Positions 52,521 to 60,143 of a DNA stretch of 64,000 bases are shown here, one piece after another. The stretch lies in the NCBI RefSeq assembly GCF_900115265.1, contig NZ_FOVU01000002.1:744001-808000 (forward strand), in the 5' to 3' direction. Below the pieces are notes generated by a model. That model was not told the origin of the DNA and did no database searches. It saw nothing but the letters and a program-made list of their open reading frames with translations. The first letter of the stretch is position 1, and every line of letters begins with the position of its first letter. This DNA is from Bradyrhizobium sp. Ghvi (GTDB lineage Bacteria > Pseudomonadota > Alphaproteobacteria > Rhizobiales > Xanthobacteraceae). A program made the translations under genes and the position numbers.

Positions 52521-53105
52521 ATGCCCATGACAAAGCCCACGCCACGCTTCCAAGCTCCCGCAATCGACACGCTCCCTGAGGACATCCGCACGCGCCTTCT
52601 CGCCGTGCAGGAAAAGAGCGGTTTCGTGCCCAACGTATTCCTGACGCTGGCCTACCGGCCCGACGAGTTCCGCGCCTTCTTCGCCTATCACGACGCGCTG
52701 ATGGAGAAGGACAGCGGGCTCACCAAGGCCGAGCGGGAGATGATTGTGGTGGCGACCTCGGCGGCGAACCAGTGCCAGTATTGCGTAATCGCCCATGGCG
52801 CGATCCTGCGCATCCGCGCCAAGAACCCGCTGATTGCCGACCAGGTCGCGACCAACTACCGCAAGGCCGACATCACGCCCCGGCAGAAGGCGATGCTCGA
52901 TTTCGCGATGAAGATCTCCGCCGACGCGCAGCGCAGTTCCGAGGAGGATTTCGCGGCCCTCAGCCCCCACGGCTTCAGCGACGACGACATCTGGGATATC
53001 GCCGCGATCTCGGCCTTTTTCGGGCTGTCAAACCGGCTGGCGAATTTCACCGGCATGCGGCCGAATGATGAATTCTACCTGATGGGGCGACTGCCGAAAG
53101 CATGA
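52521..53105 (+). CDS. AhpD/carboxymuconolactone decarboxylase-like peroxidase-related protein
   Basis: A 194-residue all-helical protein of the CMD/AhpD superfamily, uncharacterised peroxidase-related branch. The redox motif is NQCQYCVIAHGAILR, with the CxxC pair and histidine of AhpD proteins. Preceding it are GLTKAEREMIVVATSAANQC, and following it ADITPRQKAMLDFAMKI and FGLSNRLANFTGMRPND. It likely reduces peroxides or other oxidants in the cytoplasm using the cysteine pair. The ATG at 52521 is chosen, but the one two codons later is equally possible. The stop overlaps the start of the MgtC gene (ATGA), so both are co-translated. Confidence 0.88.
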   Translation: MPMTKPTPRFQAPAIDTLPEDIRTRLLAVQEKSGFVPNVFLTLAYRPDEFRAFFAYHDALMEKDSGLTKAEREMIVVATSAANQCQYCVIAHGAILRIRAKNPLIADQVATNYRKADITPRQKAMLDFAMKISADAQRSSEEDFAALSPHGFSDDDIWDIAAISAFFGLSNRLANFTGMRPNDEFYLMGRLPKA

Positions 53106-53596
53106 TGGATCTCGACTGGCCCGAGACCCTGATCCGCCTCGGCGTTGCGACGCTTGCCGGCGGCGCAATTGGTCTCAATCGCGACCTGCACGGCAAGCCG
53201 ATCGGGCTCAAGACACTTGGCATCGTCGGCCTCTCCACCGCAACAGTGGTGCTGCTGGCGCTGCAACTTGGGGAGCCCGGCAAGATCGCCGATGCGACGA
53301 GCCGGGTGATCCAGGGCATTCTGACCGGCATCGGTTTCCTCGGCGCCGGCGTCATCGTCCACGAGAGCGAGCAGTTTCGCGTCCGGGGACTGACCAGTGC
53401 GGCTTGCACCTTTCTTGCCGCTTGCCTCGGTGTCGTCTGCGGCGCCGGACATTGGAAGATCGTTGCTGTCGCGATTGCGCTCGCTTTCGCGTTGCTCACG
53501 ATCGGACATCGGATCGAGCGCCGCCTGCATCGCATGCTCGGTGGGACGGATGAGGCGCACGAGGCCGAAATTCGCGAGCGGAACGGCCGGCGCTGA
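53102..53596 (+). CDS. MgtC/SapB family membrane protein
   Basis: A 164-residue membrane protein with the four to five helices of the MgtC/SapB domain. Typical segments are LGVATLAGGAIGLNRDLHGKPIGLKT with the conserved arginine, GILTGIGFLGAGVIV with the FLGAG motif, and LTSAACTFLAACLGVVCGAG. The soluble ACT-like tail of Salmonella MgtC is absent. MgtC proteins help cells cope with low magnesium and modulate the ATP synthase; whether this short form does so is not known. It overlaps the AhpD-like gene by 4 bases. Confidence 0.88.
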   Translation: MMDLDWPETLIRLGVATLAGGAIGLNRDLHGKPIGLKTLGIVGLSTATVVLLALQLGEPGKIADATSRVIQGILTGIGFLGAGVIVHESEQFRVRGLTSAACTFLAACLGVVCGAGHWKIVAVAIALAFALLTIGHRIERRLHRMLGGTDEAHEAEIRERNGRR

Positions 53597-53764
53597 CGGC
53601 GGTCATCCCAAACGGTATCCCTGCTCTTAGACCTGACGACGCCAATCGCCTGGCATGTGGACTAAAGTTTTCGCTCGATTGTCCGCCTGAACCGCTGATA
53701 ATCGGGTCCGAAACGTTCGCGATTGCCGCTGGCGCGGCAGTCGCTCGGACCAGAGAGTAAAACG

Positions 53765-54427
53765 ATGGATACCCGTGCGCACCAAGCCGGCGACGTGACG
53801 TTCGATTTCCGCGAATTGTCGGCGCGCGACAAATACAAGCTGCTGATCGGTACGGTCGTGCCGCGGCCCATCGCGCTGGTGACGACGATAGATCCCGAGG
53901 GGCGGATCAACGCGGCGCCGTTCAGCTTCTTCAATTGCCTGTCGGCGGATCCGCCGATCCTGGCACTCGGCGTCGAGAATCATCCGGACATGCGGTTCAA
54001 GGACACCGGTCTCAACATCCGCCTGACCGAAGTCTTCACCGTCAACATCGTCTCGCATGCGATCGCCGAAGCCATGCATGTCTGCGCCGTGCCGTTCTCA
54101 CCGGAGCATGACGAGTTGCAGGCTGCCGGCCTGACCGCGATGGCGGGCAAGACCGTGGCCTCGCCCTGGATCAAGGAAGCGCCTGCTGCGTTCGAATGCC
54201 GCCGTCACCTGACGCTGGAGCTCGGCAAGTCGCGCCAGATCATCATGGGCGAGATCCTTTTCGCGCACTACCACGCCGACGTCGTCGACGCCGAACGCTT
54301 GCACATCGATCCTGCCAGGCTCGATGCCATCGCAAGGCTTGGTGGCAGCACCTGCTCGACCATTCGCGACCGTTTCGACATGGAGACGCCGACGCTGGAC
54401 GACTATTGGAATCAGCGACGGTCGTAG
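53765..54427 (+). CDS. flavin reductase family protein
   Basis: A 220-residue FMN-binding split-barrel protein. The start DKYKLLIGTVVPRPIALVTT, the flavin loop INAAPFSFFNCLSADPPIL and the KDTGLNIRLTEVFTVNIVS segment are diagnostic of the flavin reductase-like domain. Members reduce free flavin with NAD(P)H for two-component monooxygenases, or act as FMN-binding proteins of unknown task. No monooxygenase partner gene is next to it. The ATG at 53765 is preferred because upstream codons give no conserved sequence. A 168-base gap separates it from the MgtC gene. Confidence 0.88.
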   Translation: MDTRAHQAGDVTFDFRELSARDKYKLLIGTVVPRPIALVTTIDPEGRINAAPFSFFNCLSADPPILALGVENHPDMRFKDTGLNIRLTEVFTVNIVSHAIAEAMHVCAVPFSPEHDELQAAGLTAMAGKTVASPWIKEAPAAFECRRHLTLELGKSRQIIMGEILFAHYHADVVDAERLHIDPARLDAIARLGGSTCSTIRDRFDMETPTLDDYWNQRRS

Positions 54428-54451
54428 ACAGCTGGCCCAGCCTTCCAACAC

Positions 54452-54649
54452 TCAGGACGTATGCCCGTCGAAATCGCCCTCGACGGGCGTTTTCTTGGCG
54501 CGCTGCGGCGTCATTCTGGTGGCGTCCAGCCGGCCTGGAACACCGCGCGGCCCGAGCTGCTCGCGTTGGAGATCGTCTTCGGAAAACGACGGCTCGACCC
54601 CGTTGGGTTCGGTCCGCCGCGTGGCATGAATATCGTCTCGTCCGCTCAT
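54452..54649 (-). CDS. small hydrophilic hypothetical protein (65 aa)
   Basis: A 65-residue polar protein: MSGRDDIHATRRTEPNGVEP, a charged middle SFSEDDLQREQLGPRGVPGR, and an end KKTPVEGDFDGHTS. It has no hydrophobic segment and is probably disordered. A GGAG site is 7 bases before the ATG at 54649, and the ATG overlaps the stop of a 26-codon ORF (ATGA). It resembles in style the small proteins at 30289-31146. No function is assigned. Confidence 0.5.
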   Translation of the reverse strand: MSGRDDIHATRRTEPNGVEPSFSEDDLQREQLGPRGVPGRLDATRMTPQRAKKTPVEGDFDGHTS

Positions 54650-54726
54650 TGTGATCTCCTCTCGGCCTTGCGGATACAGCGTTCCAGCCAGGCCCTGACG
54701 TCGACCTCGACTCGGTATCGTGGCAT
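54646..54726 (-). CDS. tiny ORF (26 aa) coupled to the following small gene
   Basis: Reads MPRYRVEVDVRAWLERCIRK and ends AERRSQ; its stop overlaps the next ATG (ATGA at 54646-54649), and the ribosome-binding site of that gene lies inside it. A weak AGGG precedes its own start. The first ten residues recall the opening strand of DUF6894-like proteins, so it could be a truncated relative or a translated leader. The 260 bases upstream (54727-54986) show no gene. Confidence 0.3.
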   Translation of the reverse strand: MPRYRVEVDVRAWLERCIRKAERRSQ

Positions 54727-54986
54727 CGCTCATGCCCTGGAGCAGACGGTCCCGGCTCTCACGCTTACGTGCCGGGACCGCCGCTGAAGGAGCGACCAGC
54801 CAGCCGGGTAGACGGCCAGTCGCACTGGAAACGACGTCATCGCAGCAGCTGCGTTCCTATTTTGATCGGCATCGGTTTGACGACCGGCACTTGGGGGCGC
54901 ATGCGCCAGGATAGAGACTATTCGCCGATGAGGCTCCGCTTGCTCGGCCGCAACGATCCATTGGAACGATCGCGCGTCGGCCGCGC

Positions 54987-55247
54987 TCATGCGATCGTTC
55001 GGGGCTGATCGCCGGCCAGTTCTTGGACCTCGAGCCTGATCGAGATCCTCAGGCAAGGCGTCTGTTCGTCCTCGCGCACGTCTACGACGACATGATCGGC
55101 GCGGCCGGCCACGAAAGCCTCCCGGGCGATGGACGTACCGGTCAACATGGCTTCCTTGCGGGCCCCCTCCACATTCGCAAAGTTCTGTCCGTCCTCGTCC
55201 TTGATGAGGCGGCTATCCTCGTGGATATCGAAATGGAATCGTGGCAT
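54987..55247 (-). CDS. DUF6894 family small protein
   Basis: An 86-residue protein starting MPRFHFDIHEDSRLIKDEDG, the typical DUF6894 opening. It is followed by the alanine helix ANVEGARKEAMLTGTSIARE and a final strand VVVDVREDEQTPCLRISIR. A second family member is at 6009-6257. It follows the Crp/Fnr gene after 8 bases and should share its transcript, which is a frequent neighbourhood for this family in Bradyrhizobium as far as I know. No biochemical role is known. Confidence 0.78.
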   Translation of the reverse strand: MPRFHFDIHEDSRLIKDEDGQNFANVEGARKEAMLTGTSIAREAFVAGRADHVVVDVREDEQTPCLRISIRLEVQELAGDQPRTIA

Positions 55248-55255
55248 CGGGCGCC

Positions 55256-55987
55256 TCAAAGGGTGGGCGACTGATGCAGGTAACGACCGTCGAAATCCGC
55301 TAGTTCCTGAAATTTCTGCTCGTCGAGGACGGTGACACGACCGCGACTGAACTCGACGACCCCTTCCTGCCGCACTTGCTTGATCACACGATTGGCGTGC
55401 ACCGCGGTGATCCCCAGGGCTTCGCCGATCTGCTCCTGCGTCAATGGCATCTCGAAGCTGTCGCCGTCCACACGGCCGATGAGCCTGAGGCGTTCGCGCA
55501 GCTCGATCATGACGTGGGCGAGCCGCGCCGGCGCAGGGCGCTGGCCGACATTGACGATCCATTCGCGGAACATCGCGGAGTCGATCAGCGTATCGCGCCA
55601 GAACATCTCGGCGACGCGGGGGCTGCGGCGATGCAGCTTCCGCAGATTGTCGTGGCTGATGAAGCCAAGAGTTGCGGGGGTCAGCGTGGTGAGGTCATGG
55701 TCCATCACGTGCAGGAACAGGCTCATCAAATCTGGAATTTCGCCGGGGATCTGGAGTGAAAGGATCTGCCGCCTGCCGCTCGCGATCGTCTTGGAACGCG
55801 CACAAAAACCATCCACGATCAGGCAACACTCGCTCGCGCGCTCGCCGTCGCGCACAACGGCCCTCTCGGAGGGGTACTGCCGTACCGAGATCGGAAGGGC
55901 TTCGATCTCCTTGACGTCCTCGTCCGCGATCGCGGACGAGACGCGCAGGCGTTGGATGAGCGCCGCGCGGATCGTGTCGCTGGGCAC
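55256..55987 (-). CDS. Crp/Fnr family transcriptional regulator
   Basis: A 243-residue regulator. The cyclic-nucleotide-binding-like barrel runs from about residue 25 to 145 (QYPSERAVVRDGERASECCLIVDGFCAR as a landmark). The C-terminal winged helix has PLTQEQIGEALGITAVHANRV and RVTVLDEQKF. The N-terminal cysteine array of oxygen-sensing FNR is missing; only an isolated CC pair in the barrel is seen, so it is not an FNR in the strict sense. The start is uncertain: a GTG at 55987 (VPSDTIRAAL) with GGAG 9 bases upstream is used, but the frame is open much further. It is followed by the DUF6894 gene. Confidence 0.87.
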   Translation of the reverse strand: MPSDTIRAALIQRLRVSSAIADEDVKEIEALPISVRQYPSERAVVRDGERASECCLIVDGFCARSKTIASGRRQILSLQIPGEIPDLMSLFLHVMDHDLTTLTPATLGFISHDNLRKLHRRSPRVAEMFWRDTLIDSAMFREWIVNVGQRPAPARLAHVMIELRERLRLIGRVDGDSFEMPLTQEQIGEALGITAVHANRVIKQVRQEGVVEFSRGRVTVLDEQKFQELADFDGRYLHQSPTL

Positions 55988-56150
55988 CTCAGTGAGCTCC
56001 GATGGCGTGAAATGAAGCCTGATGCAATTTCCGGACGCCACAGCGCCGTCATGACGAAACCCGCAATCGTCCCGCCCGGTTCCAACAAAAGTTAAGGACG
56101 GAGTTTGTCCGCACATGGTTGGCTTGGCTCGGGGAGCGAAAGGCCACATC

Positions 56151-56354
56151 ATGACGAAGAAGCGCAATCGCACGCGACCGGCCCTGTCCCTCCAAGAACG
56201 CCTGACGAAGTTCACGCAACAGGCGCGCGCCGCCGCTCAAAACCTGCCGGCAGGCGCCGAGCGACACGCGTTGTTGCAGAAGGTCCGCGACGGCGAAGCC
56301 GCCGCGGAGATGGAGCGCCTGTTATCCTCGCCGGAGCTGCACGATCCAAAATGA
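56151..56354 (+). CDS. small basic hypothetical protein (67 aa)
   Basis: A 67-residue helical, basic protein: MTKKRNRTRPALSLQERLTK, FTQQARAAAQNLPAGAERH and KVRDGEAAAEMERLL. The ATG at 56151 has an AAGG site 7 bases upstream, better than an in-frame GTG/ATG 12 codons earlier. Similar short proteins are frequent in Bradyrhizobiaceae, but I cannot name a domain. It is divergent from the Crp/Fnr gene. Confidence 0.55.
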   Translation: MTKKRNRTRPALSLQERLTKFTQQARAAAQNLPAGAERHALLQKVRDGEAAAEMERLLSSPELHDPK

Positions 56355-56383
56355 TCCGCGCCCTGGCGCGACGTGCGATGTCG

Positions 56384-56527
56384 CTAGTGGTTGACCATCA
56401 GCGGAAGCGCCGGAGCAAAGCGCTCGGCAAATGTCAAAGTCCTGGCCTGTTGAACCGCAGCAAACGAGGCCGAGATTCCGACCGAAGCGACCGCGAGCAA
56501 GGCAACGACGAAAGCCAAACGGCGCAT
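56384..56527 (-). CDS. small exported peptide (47 aa)
   Basis: A 47-codon ORF with a textbook signal peptide (MRRLAFVVALLAVASVGISA, cut near SFA). A mature part of about 25 residues follows (VQQARTLTFAERFAPALPLM plus VNH). The ribosome-binding site ACAGGAGG is 6-8 bases before the ATG, the best match in this part of the window. It converges on the preceding small gene. The mature part has no cysteines or known motif; function unknown. Confidence 0.55.
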   Translation of the reverse strand: MRRLAFVVALLAVASVGISASFAAVQQARTLTFAERFAPALPLMVNH

Positions 56528-56649
56528 GTGAGCCTCCTGTGTGAGCTCGACTACCACAATTAAGTGGGCTGGCTCTGTTTCAGGACGGTTTCGTCGGCAC
56601 GGAAAATGATTTCGCTCAAGCGCCTGTGATCAGCTCGCGCGCGGGCGCC

Positions 56650-57276
56650 TCAATCGTCCGACGCCGGGCCGCACCAGCCGGGCAGATAGATCGCGTCCTT
56701 GCTCTTGGCCGCCGCCAAGGCCTTTTCCAGCGCCTTGTCGAAATTGGCGTCCACGGCCTTGCGCGTCAGCTTGCGGCGCAGAAAGTCGGCCCACAAGAAT
56801 TCGGAGAACGGCGTGGTGTCCTTGGCGAAACCGCCCATGCGGCGAAGCTCTCCGGCGAGACTGCGGAAGGGATCGTCCTTGAGCTCGGCGACCGATTTCG
56901 GCAGGTCGCGGAACGGACGACGCTCGCCCTTGCTATCGTAAGGATAGACCCAGCGCTTGTTATCCATCACGCCCCAGAACGCGTCGCGCTCGACCATCCG
57001 GAGATCGCCGACCACGGTGACCAGCACCTGCTTGATCCCCTCGTCGTGCAGCGCGCGGCCGAGATGGTGGTGGTCGATGACGTAATAGCGATCGTCGGGT
57101 CCGGCCACGACAGGGATCATATGGGTGCCGAGCAGGTCGGACTGCTTCTTCTTGCCATGCTCGCGCCAGCGCTTGCGCTTCTCCTTGACCTCGCGCATGC
57201 CGACCGTCATTTGCGTCGGCCGGAGCGACAGGATCGACACCGGATGCACTCTCGGCTCGCGCGCGTTGGTGGTCAT
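56650..57276 (-). CDS. ParB-like nuclease domain protein (chromosomal, non-partition type)
   Basis: A 208-residue protein of the ParB/sulfiredoxin-like superfamily, of the kind annotated as ParB-like protein. An N-terminal strand HPVSILSLRPTQMTVGMREV is followed by the characteristic DDRYYVIDHHHLGRALHDEG, where the histidine-rich loop replaces the GxRR motif of plasmid ParB. VERDAFWGVMDNKRWVYPYD follows. It lacks a helix-turn-helix, so it is not a DNA-partition protein. The fold supports nucleotide hydrolysis, but the task is unknown. The ATG at 57276 opens the conserved domain. The 264 bases upstream hold only promoter sequence. Confidence 0.85.
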   Translation of the reverse strand: MTTNAREPRVHPVSILSLRPTQMTVGMREVKEKRKRWREHGKKKQSDLLGTHMIPVVAGPDDRYYVIDHHHLGRALHDEGIKQVLVTVVGDLRMVERDAFWGVMDNKRWVYPYDSKGERRPFRDLPKSVAELKDDPFRSLAGELRRMGGFAKDTTPFSEFLWADFLRRKLTRKAVDANFDKALEKALAAAKSKDAIYLPGWCGPASDD

Positions 57277-57540
57277 GATCGAACGGCCTTTCGTCTGGTG
57301 GCAGTTTGGGTCCGGGTTCCCGATTATGCCATGGACGTTGCGGCGGCAACATGGATGCGGGTTGGGAGCGCCGGTCCGGCTGGTGTTGCGGCGCAACCCG
57401 CGCGCCCACGGCGTCGGAATTACTACCCGTTCCCAGCAGCATGCAGGGACGACGATGCGGACGCACAAGGACAAGATTTTCTGCAACCGAGGCGGCGCTT
57501 ATGCTATCTAAAAATCGCTGCTTCGGAGTAATCCCCGTCC

Positions 57541-57885
57541 ATGAAATCCCAGCGGCCCATAACCTCGGACGACGAGCACCGGGTGCTCCAGTTCAGGCCG
57601 CGAACGACGCCCTCCCCTGTGATCCGCCAGGGCGGCGGTATCGTGCAGAAGTTGCATGCAGCAGCGCCCGAACCGCTCGATTTGTCGCGCTATGAACAGC
57701 CCCGCGATGAGCCGGACGACTTCCGCCATCGCATGCTCGCCAATATCGCCGCGCTCGCCTTTACCATCGCGCTGACCGCGATCGGTATCTGGCTCGCGGT
57801 CAGCATCGCCGATTTGCGCCGGACCCAGGATTGCGTGCTGATGGGCCGGCGGGACTGCGTCAAGATCACGACGCCGCACATCTAG
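57541..57885 (+). CDS. hypothetical single-pass membrane protein
   Basis: A 114-residue protein with a polar N-terminal half (MKSQRPITSDDEHRVLQFRP, then PLDLSRYEQPRDEPDDFRHR), one membrane helix at about residues 68-90 (LANIAALAFTIALTAIGIWL), and a short C-terminal part. The latter has two cysteines in CVLMGRRDC that could form a disulfide on the periplasmic side. No known domain. It is upstream of the acpXL cluster on the same strand but separated by 239 bases without a gene, so it is probably transcribed on its own. Confidence 0.65.
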   Translation: MKSQRPITSDDEHRVLQFRPRTTPSPVIRQGGGIVQKLHAAAPEPLDLSRYEQPRDEPDDFRHRMLANIAALAFTIALTAIGIWLAVSIADLRRTQDCVLMGRRDCVKITTPHI

Positions 57886-58124
57886 GTCAAGCACGCCGCG
57901 GAAGCCTCCCTGCGGGGGCTACCCTGCCTGAAGCCCCTGGGGCAGCATCCCCAACCCTGTCCCCGGGTCCTGTCCGGCTCCATTGAACTCAGGGCGGCGC
58001 TCCGATATACGGGCTTCCGACCCGTCCAGAGGGGGGTTGAGGGCGTCATCAGGGGCGCGATGCCCACCCACCGTGCTACTCCTGGATACCTGAAAAATAC
58101 CTGCAATATATCAAAGGCTTAGTG

Positions 58125-58412
58125 ATGTCCTCCACATTCGATCAGGTCGCTACGATCATCGCTGAAACCTGCGACATCCCGCGCGACACGATCACGCCGG
58201 ATAGCCATGCCATCGATGACCTCGGCATCGACAGCCTCGATTTTCTGGACATCGCGTTCGCGATCGACAAGCAGTTCGGTATCAAGCTGCCGCTGGAAAA
58301 GTGGACCCAGGAAGTCAACGACGGCAAGGCGACCACCGAGCAGTATTTCGTCCTGAAGAACCTGTGCGCGCGCATCGACGAGCTGGTTGCCGCCAAGGGC
58401 GCGAGCGCCTAA
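58125..58412 (+). CDS. acpXL: acyl carrier protein AcpXL
   Basis: A 95-residue acyl carrier protein. The phosphopantetheine serine is in [15 protein letters not shown], and the length and the sequence [21 protein letters not shown] fit AcpXL, the special carrier for the 27-hydroxyoctacosanoyl chain of rhizobial lipid A. The ATG at 58125 is used; a GTG directly before it is also in frame. It is the first gene of a five-gene cluster (acpXL, fabZ, two ketosynthases, lpxXL) with short gaps. The 239 bases upstream should hold the promoter. Confidence 0.9.
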   Translation: MSSTFDQVATIIAETCDIPRDTITPDSHAIDDLGIDSLDFLDIAFAIDKQFGIKLPLEKWTQEVNDGKATTEQYFVLKNLCARIDELVAAKGASA

Positions 58413-58422
58413 TCGGGCGGTC

Positions 58423-58893
58423 ATGCAACTCGAATATTTCCACATGATCGATCGGATCGTCGACCTCAACGTCGACGAGAAGAAGATCATCGTCGAGGCC
58501 CAGGTCCCCCAGGAGAGCACCGTCTTCGAGGGGCATTTCCCGGGCTATCCGCTGATGCCCGGCGTGCTGCTGATCGAATCGATGGCGCAGGCCTCGGGTT
58601 TTCTGCTGCTTGGGGTCTTGAAGTTCGAGCGTATGCCTATCCTCGCCGCAGTGAAGGAAGCCAAGGTGCGCGGCTCGGTGTTTCCGGGCGAGCTCATGAC
58701 CCTCGAGGCGAGCCTCGTCCATGAGGGCTCGGGCTATGCGATGACCGAGGCGAAGATCCGCGTCGGCGGCAAGCTACGCGCGAATTCGACGCTCACCTTC
58801 ACGCTGATCCCCTTCCCGAATTCCGACATGCGCGGATACATGAACGCTGTCGCCCAGCGCGTCGGCTTTCCGCAACAGGCCGTCTCGCCATGA
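58423..58893 (+). CDS. fabZ: 3-hydroxyacyl-ACP dehydratase FabZ-like (very-long-chain cluster)
   Basis: A 156-residue hot-dog-fold dehydratase. The active-site histidine is in FEGHFPGYPLMPGVLLIES and the catalytic acid is the glutamate in LIESMAQASG, as in FabZ/FabA. It removes water from 3-hydroxyacyl-AcpXL during elongation to C26-C28 chains. The ATG at 58423 is 10 bases after acpXL, and the stop overlaps the following ketosynthase start (ATGA). It is the cluster-specific copy, distinct from the housekeeping FabZ that must be encoded elsewhere. Confidence 0.88.
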   Translation: MQLEYFHMIDRIVDLNVDEKKIIVEAQVPQESTVFEGHFPGYPLMPGVLLIESMAQASGFLLLGVLKFERMPILAAVKEAKVRGSVFPGELMTLEASLVHEGSGYAMTEAKIRVGGKLRANSTLTFTLIPFPNSDMRGYMNAVAQRVGFPQQAVSP

Positions 58894-60095
58894 CTGACAC
58901 TGCTTCGAAGCCCGGCCAGACGGAAGTCTGGATCACCGGCATTGGTCTTGCCACCTCGCTCGGCGAAGGTCTCGACGCCAACTGGGCCGCACTTCAGGAG
59001 AAGCGCGTCAATGTCGACGAGAAGGGCTTTGCGCCCTTCATCGTGCATCCGCTGATGCCTGTGACCTTCGACAGCCAGATCCCGAAGAAGGGCGATCAGC
59101 GCCAAATGGAAGCCTGGCAGCGCATTGGCACCTATGCCGCGGGCCTGGCGCTCGACTCCGCCGGCATCAAGGGCAACAAGGACATCCTGTCGAAGATCGA
59201 CATGGTCGTGGCCGCCGGCGGCGGCGAGCGCGACCTCAACGTCGACACCGGCGTGCTCACTGCCGAAGCCAAGGGAGCGAACGCGCCCGGCTTCCTCAAC
59301 GAACGGCTGATGAGCGATCTGCGCCCCACGCTGTTCCTCGCCCAGCTCTCCAATCTTCTCGCCGGCAACATCGCGATCGTGCACGGCCTCGGCGGCACCT
59401 CGCGCACCTTCATGGGCGAAGAGGTCGCGGGTGCGGACGCGGCCCGCATTGCGCTTGCACGCATCGCTTCGGGCGAGAGCGACATTGCGCTGGTCGGCGG
59501 CTCGCATAATGGCGAGCGCAAGGACCTCATGGTTCTCTACGAATTCGGCGACTTCAACCTCAAGGACAAGTTCGCGCCCGTCTGGGCGCGCAAGGACCAT
59601 TCCGGCTTCGCGCTCGGCTCGGCAGGCGCGTTCCTGGTGCTGGAATCGAAGGCGCATGCACAGGCGCGCGGCGCAAAGCCGTTTGCAAAGCTGTCGAGCG
59701 TGGTCGCCGACCTCGCCCGCCGCAAGCAGCCCGGCGACATGGCCGCGACACTCGAGAAGCTCTGGGCCAAGCTGCCCAGGCGCGAAGGCAAGGGCGCGAT
59801 CATCACGGGCGCGACCGGCGCCGAGCCCGCGACGAGCGAAGAACGCGGCTTCCTGAAAGGCCACGCCGACTACCCGGTGCGCGCGACCGGTACGATGTTC
59901 GGGCACACCATGGAAACGCAATTCCCGCTCGGGATTGCGCTCGCCGCATTGGCAATCTCGCGCGGCGCGCTGTTTCCGCCGAACGATTCCACGGGGACCG
60001 AGATTGAAATGCAGGGGGCGCCCACCCAGATTGTGGTGATGGGCGCGGGACACTGGCGCGGCGAAGGCATGGCGCTGGTCGAGGCCGTAAGCTGA
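58890..60095 (+). CDS. beta-ketoacyl-ACP synthase-like protein without catalytic cysteine (FabF2-XL position)
   Basis: A 401-residue thiolase-fold protein of the FabF family. The place where ketosynthases have the TACAS nucleophile reads HGLGGTSRTFMGEEVAGADA, with no cysteine. The first active-site histidine region is also altered (TGATGAEPATSEER). The second histidine region is kept as TMFGHTMETQFPLG. It is therefore unlikely to condense alone. In type II polyketide systems such cysteine-less partners pair with an active ketosynthase and set chain length. Here the next gene encodes a fully active ketosynthase, so a heterodimer that makes very long chains is a reasonable inference. It overlaps fabZ by 4 bases. 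Confidence 0.88.
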   Translation: MTDTASKPGQTEVWITGIGLATSLGEGLDANWAALQEKRVNVDEKGFAPFIVHPLMPVTFDSQIPKKGDQRQMEAWQRIGTYAAGLALDSAGIKGNKDILSKIDMVVAAGGGERDLNVDTGVLTAEAKGANAPGFLNERLMSDLRPTLFLAQLSNLLAGNIAIVHGLGGTSRTFMGEEVAGADAARIALARIASGESDIALVGGSHNGERKDLMVLYEFGDFNLKDKFAPVWARKDHSGFALGSAGAFLVLESKAHAQARGAKPFAKLSSVVADLARRKQPGDMAATLEKLWAKLPRREGKGAIITGATGAEPATSEERGFLKGHADYPVRATGTMFGHTMETQFPLGIALAALAISRGALFPPNDSTGTEIEMQGAPTQIVVMGAGHWRGEGMALVEAVS

Positions 60096-60143
60096 AGCGC
60101 GTCGCGCTCTGGCGAGTGATGCTCTAGCTCTATCGGGGGACAC

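Noticed and set aside
55988..56215. N-terminal extension of the Crp/Fnr protein up to 56215
   Set aside because: The extension overlaps the divergent small gene at 56151 and its sequence is not like the family; a GTG at 55987 with GGAG is a better start.
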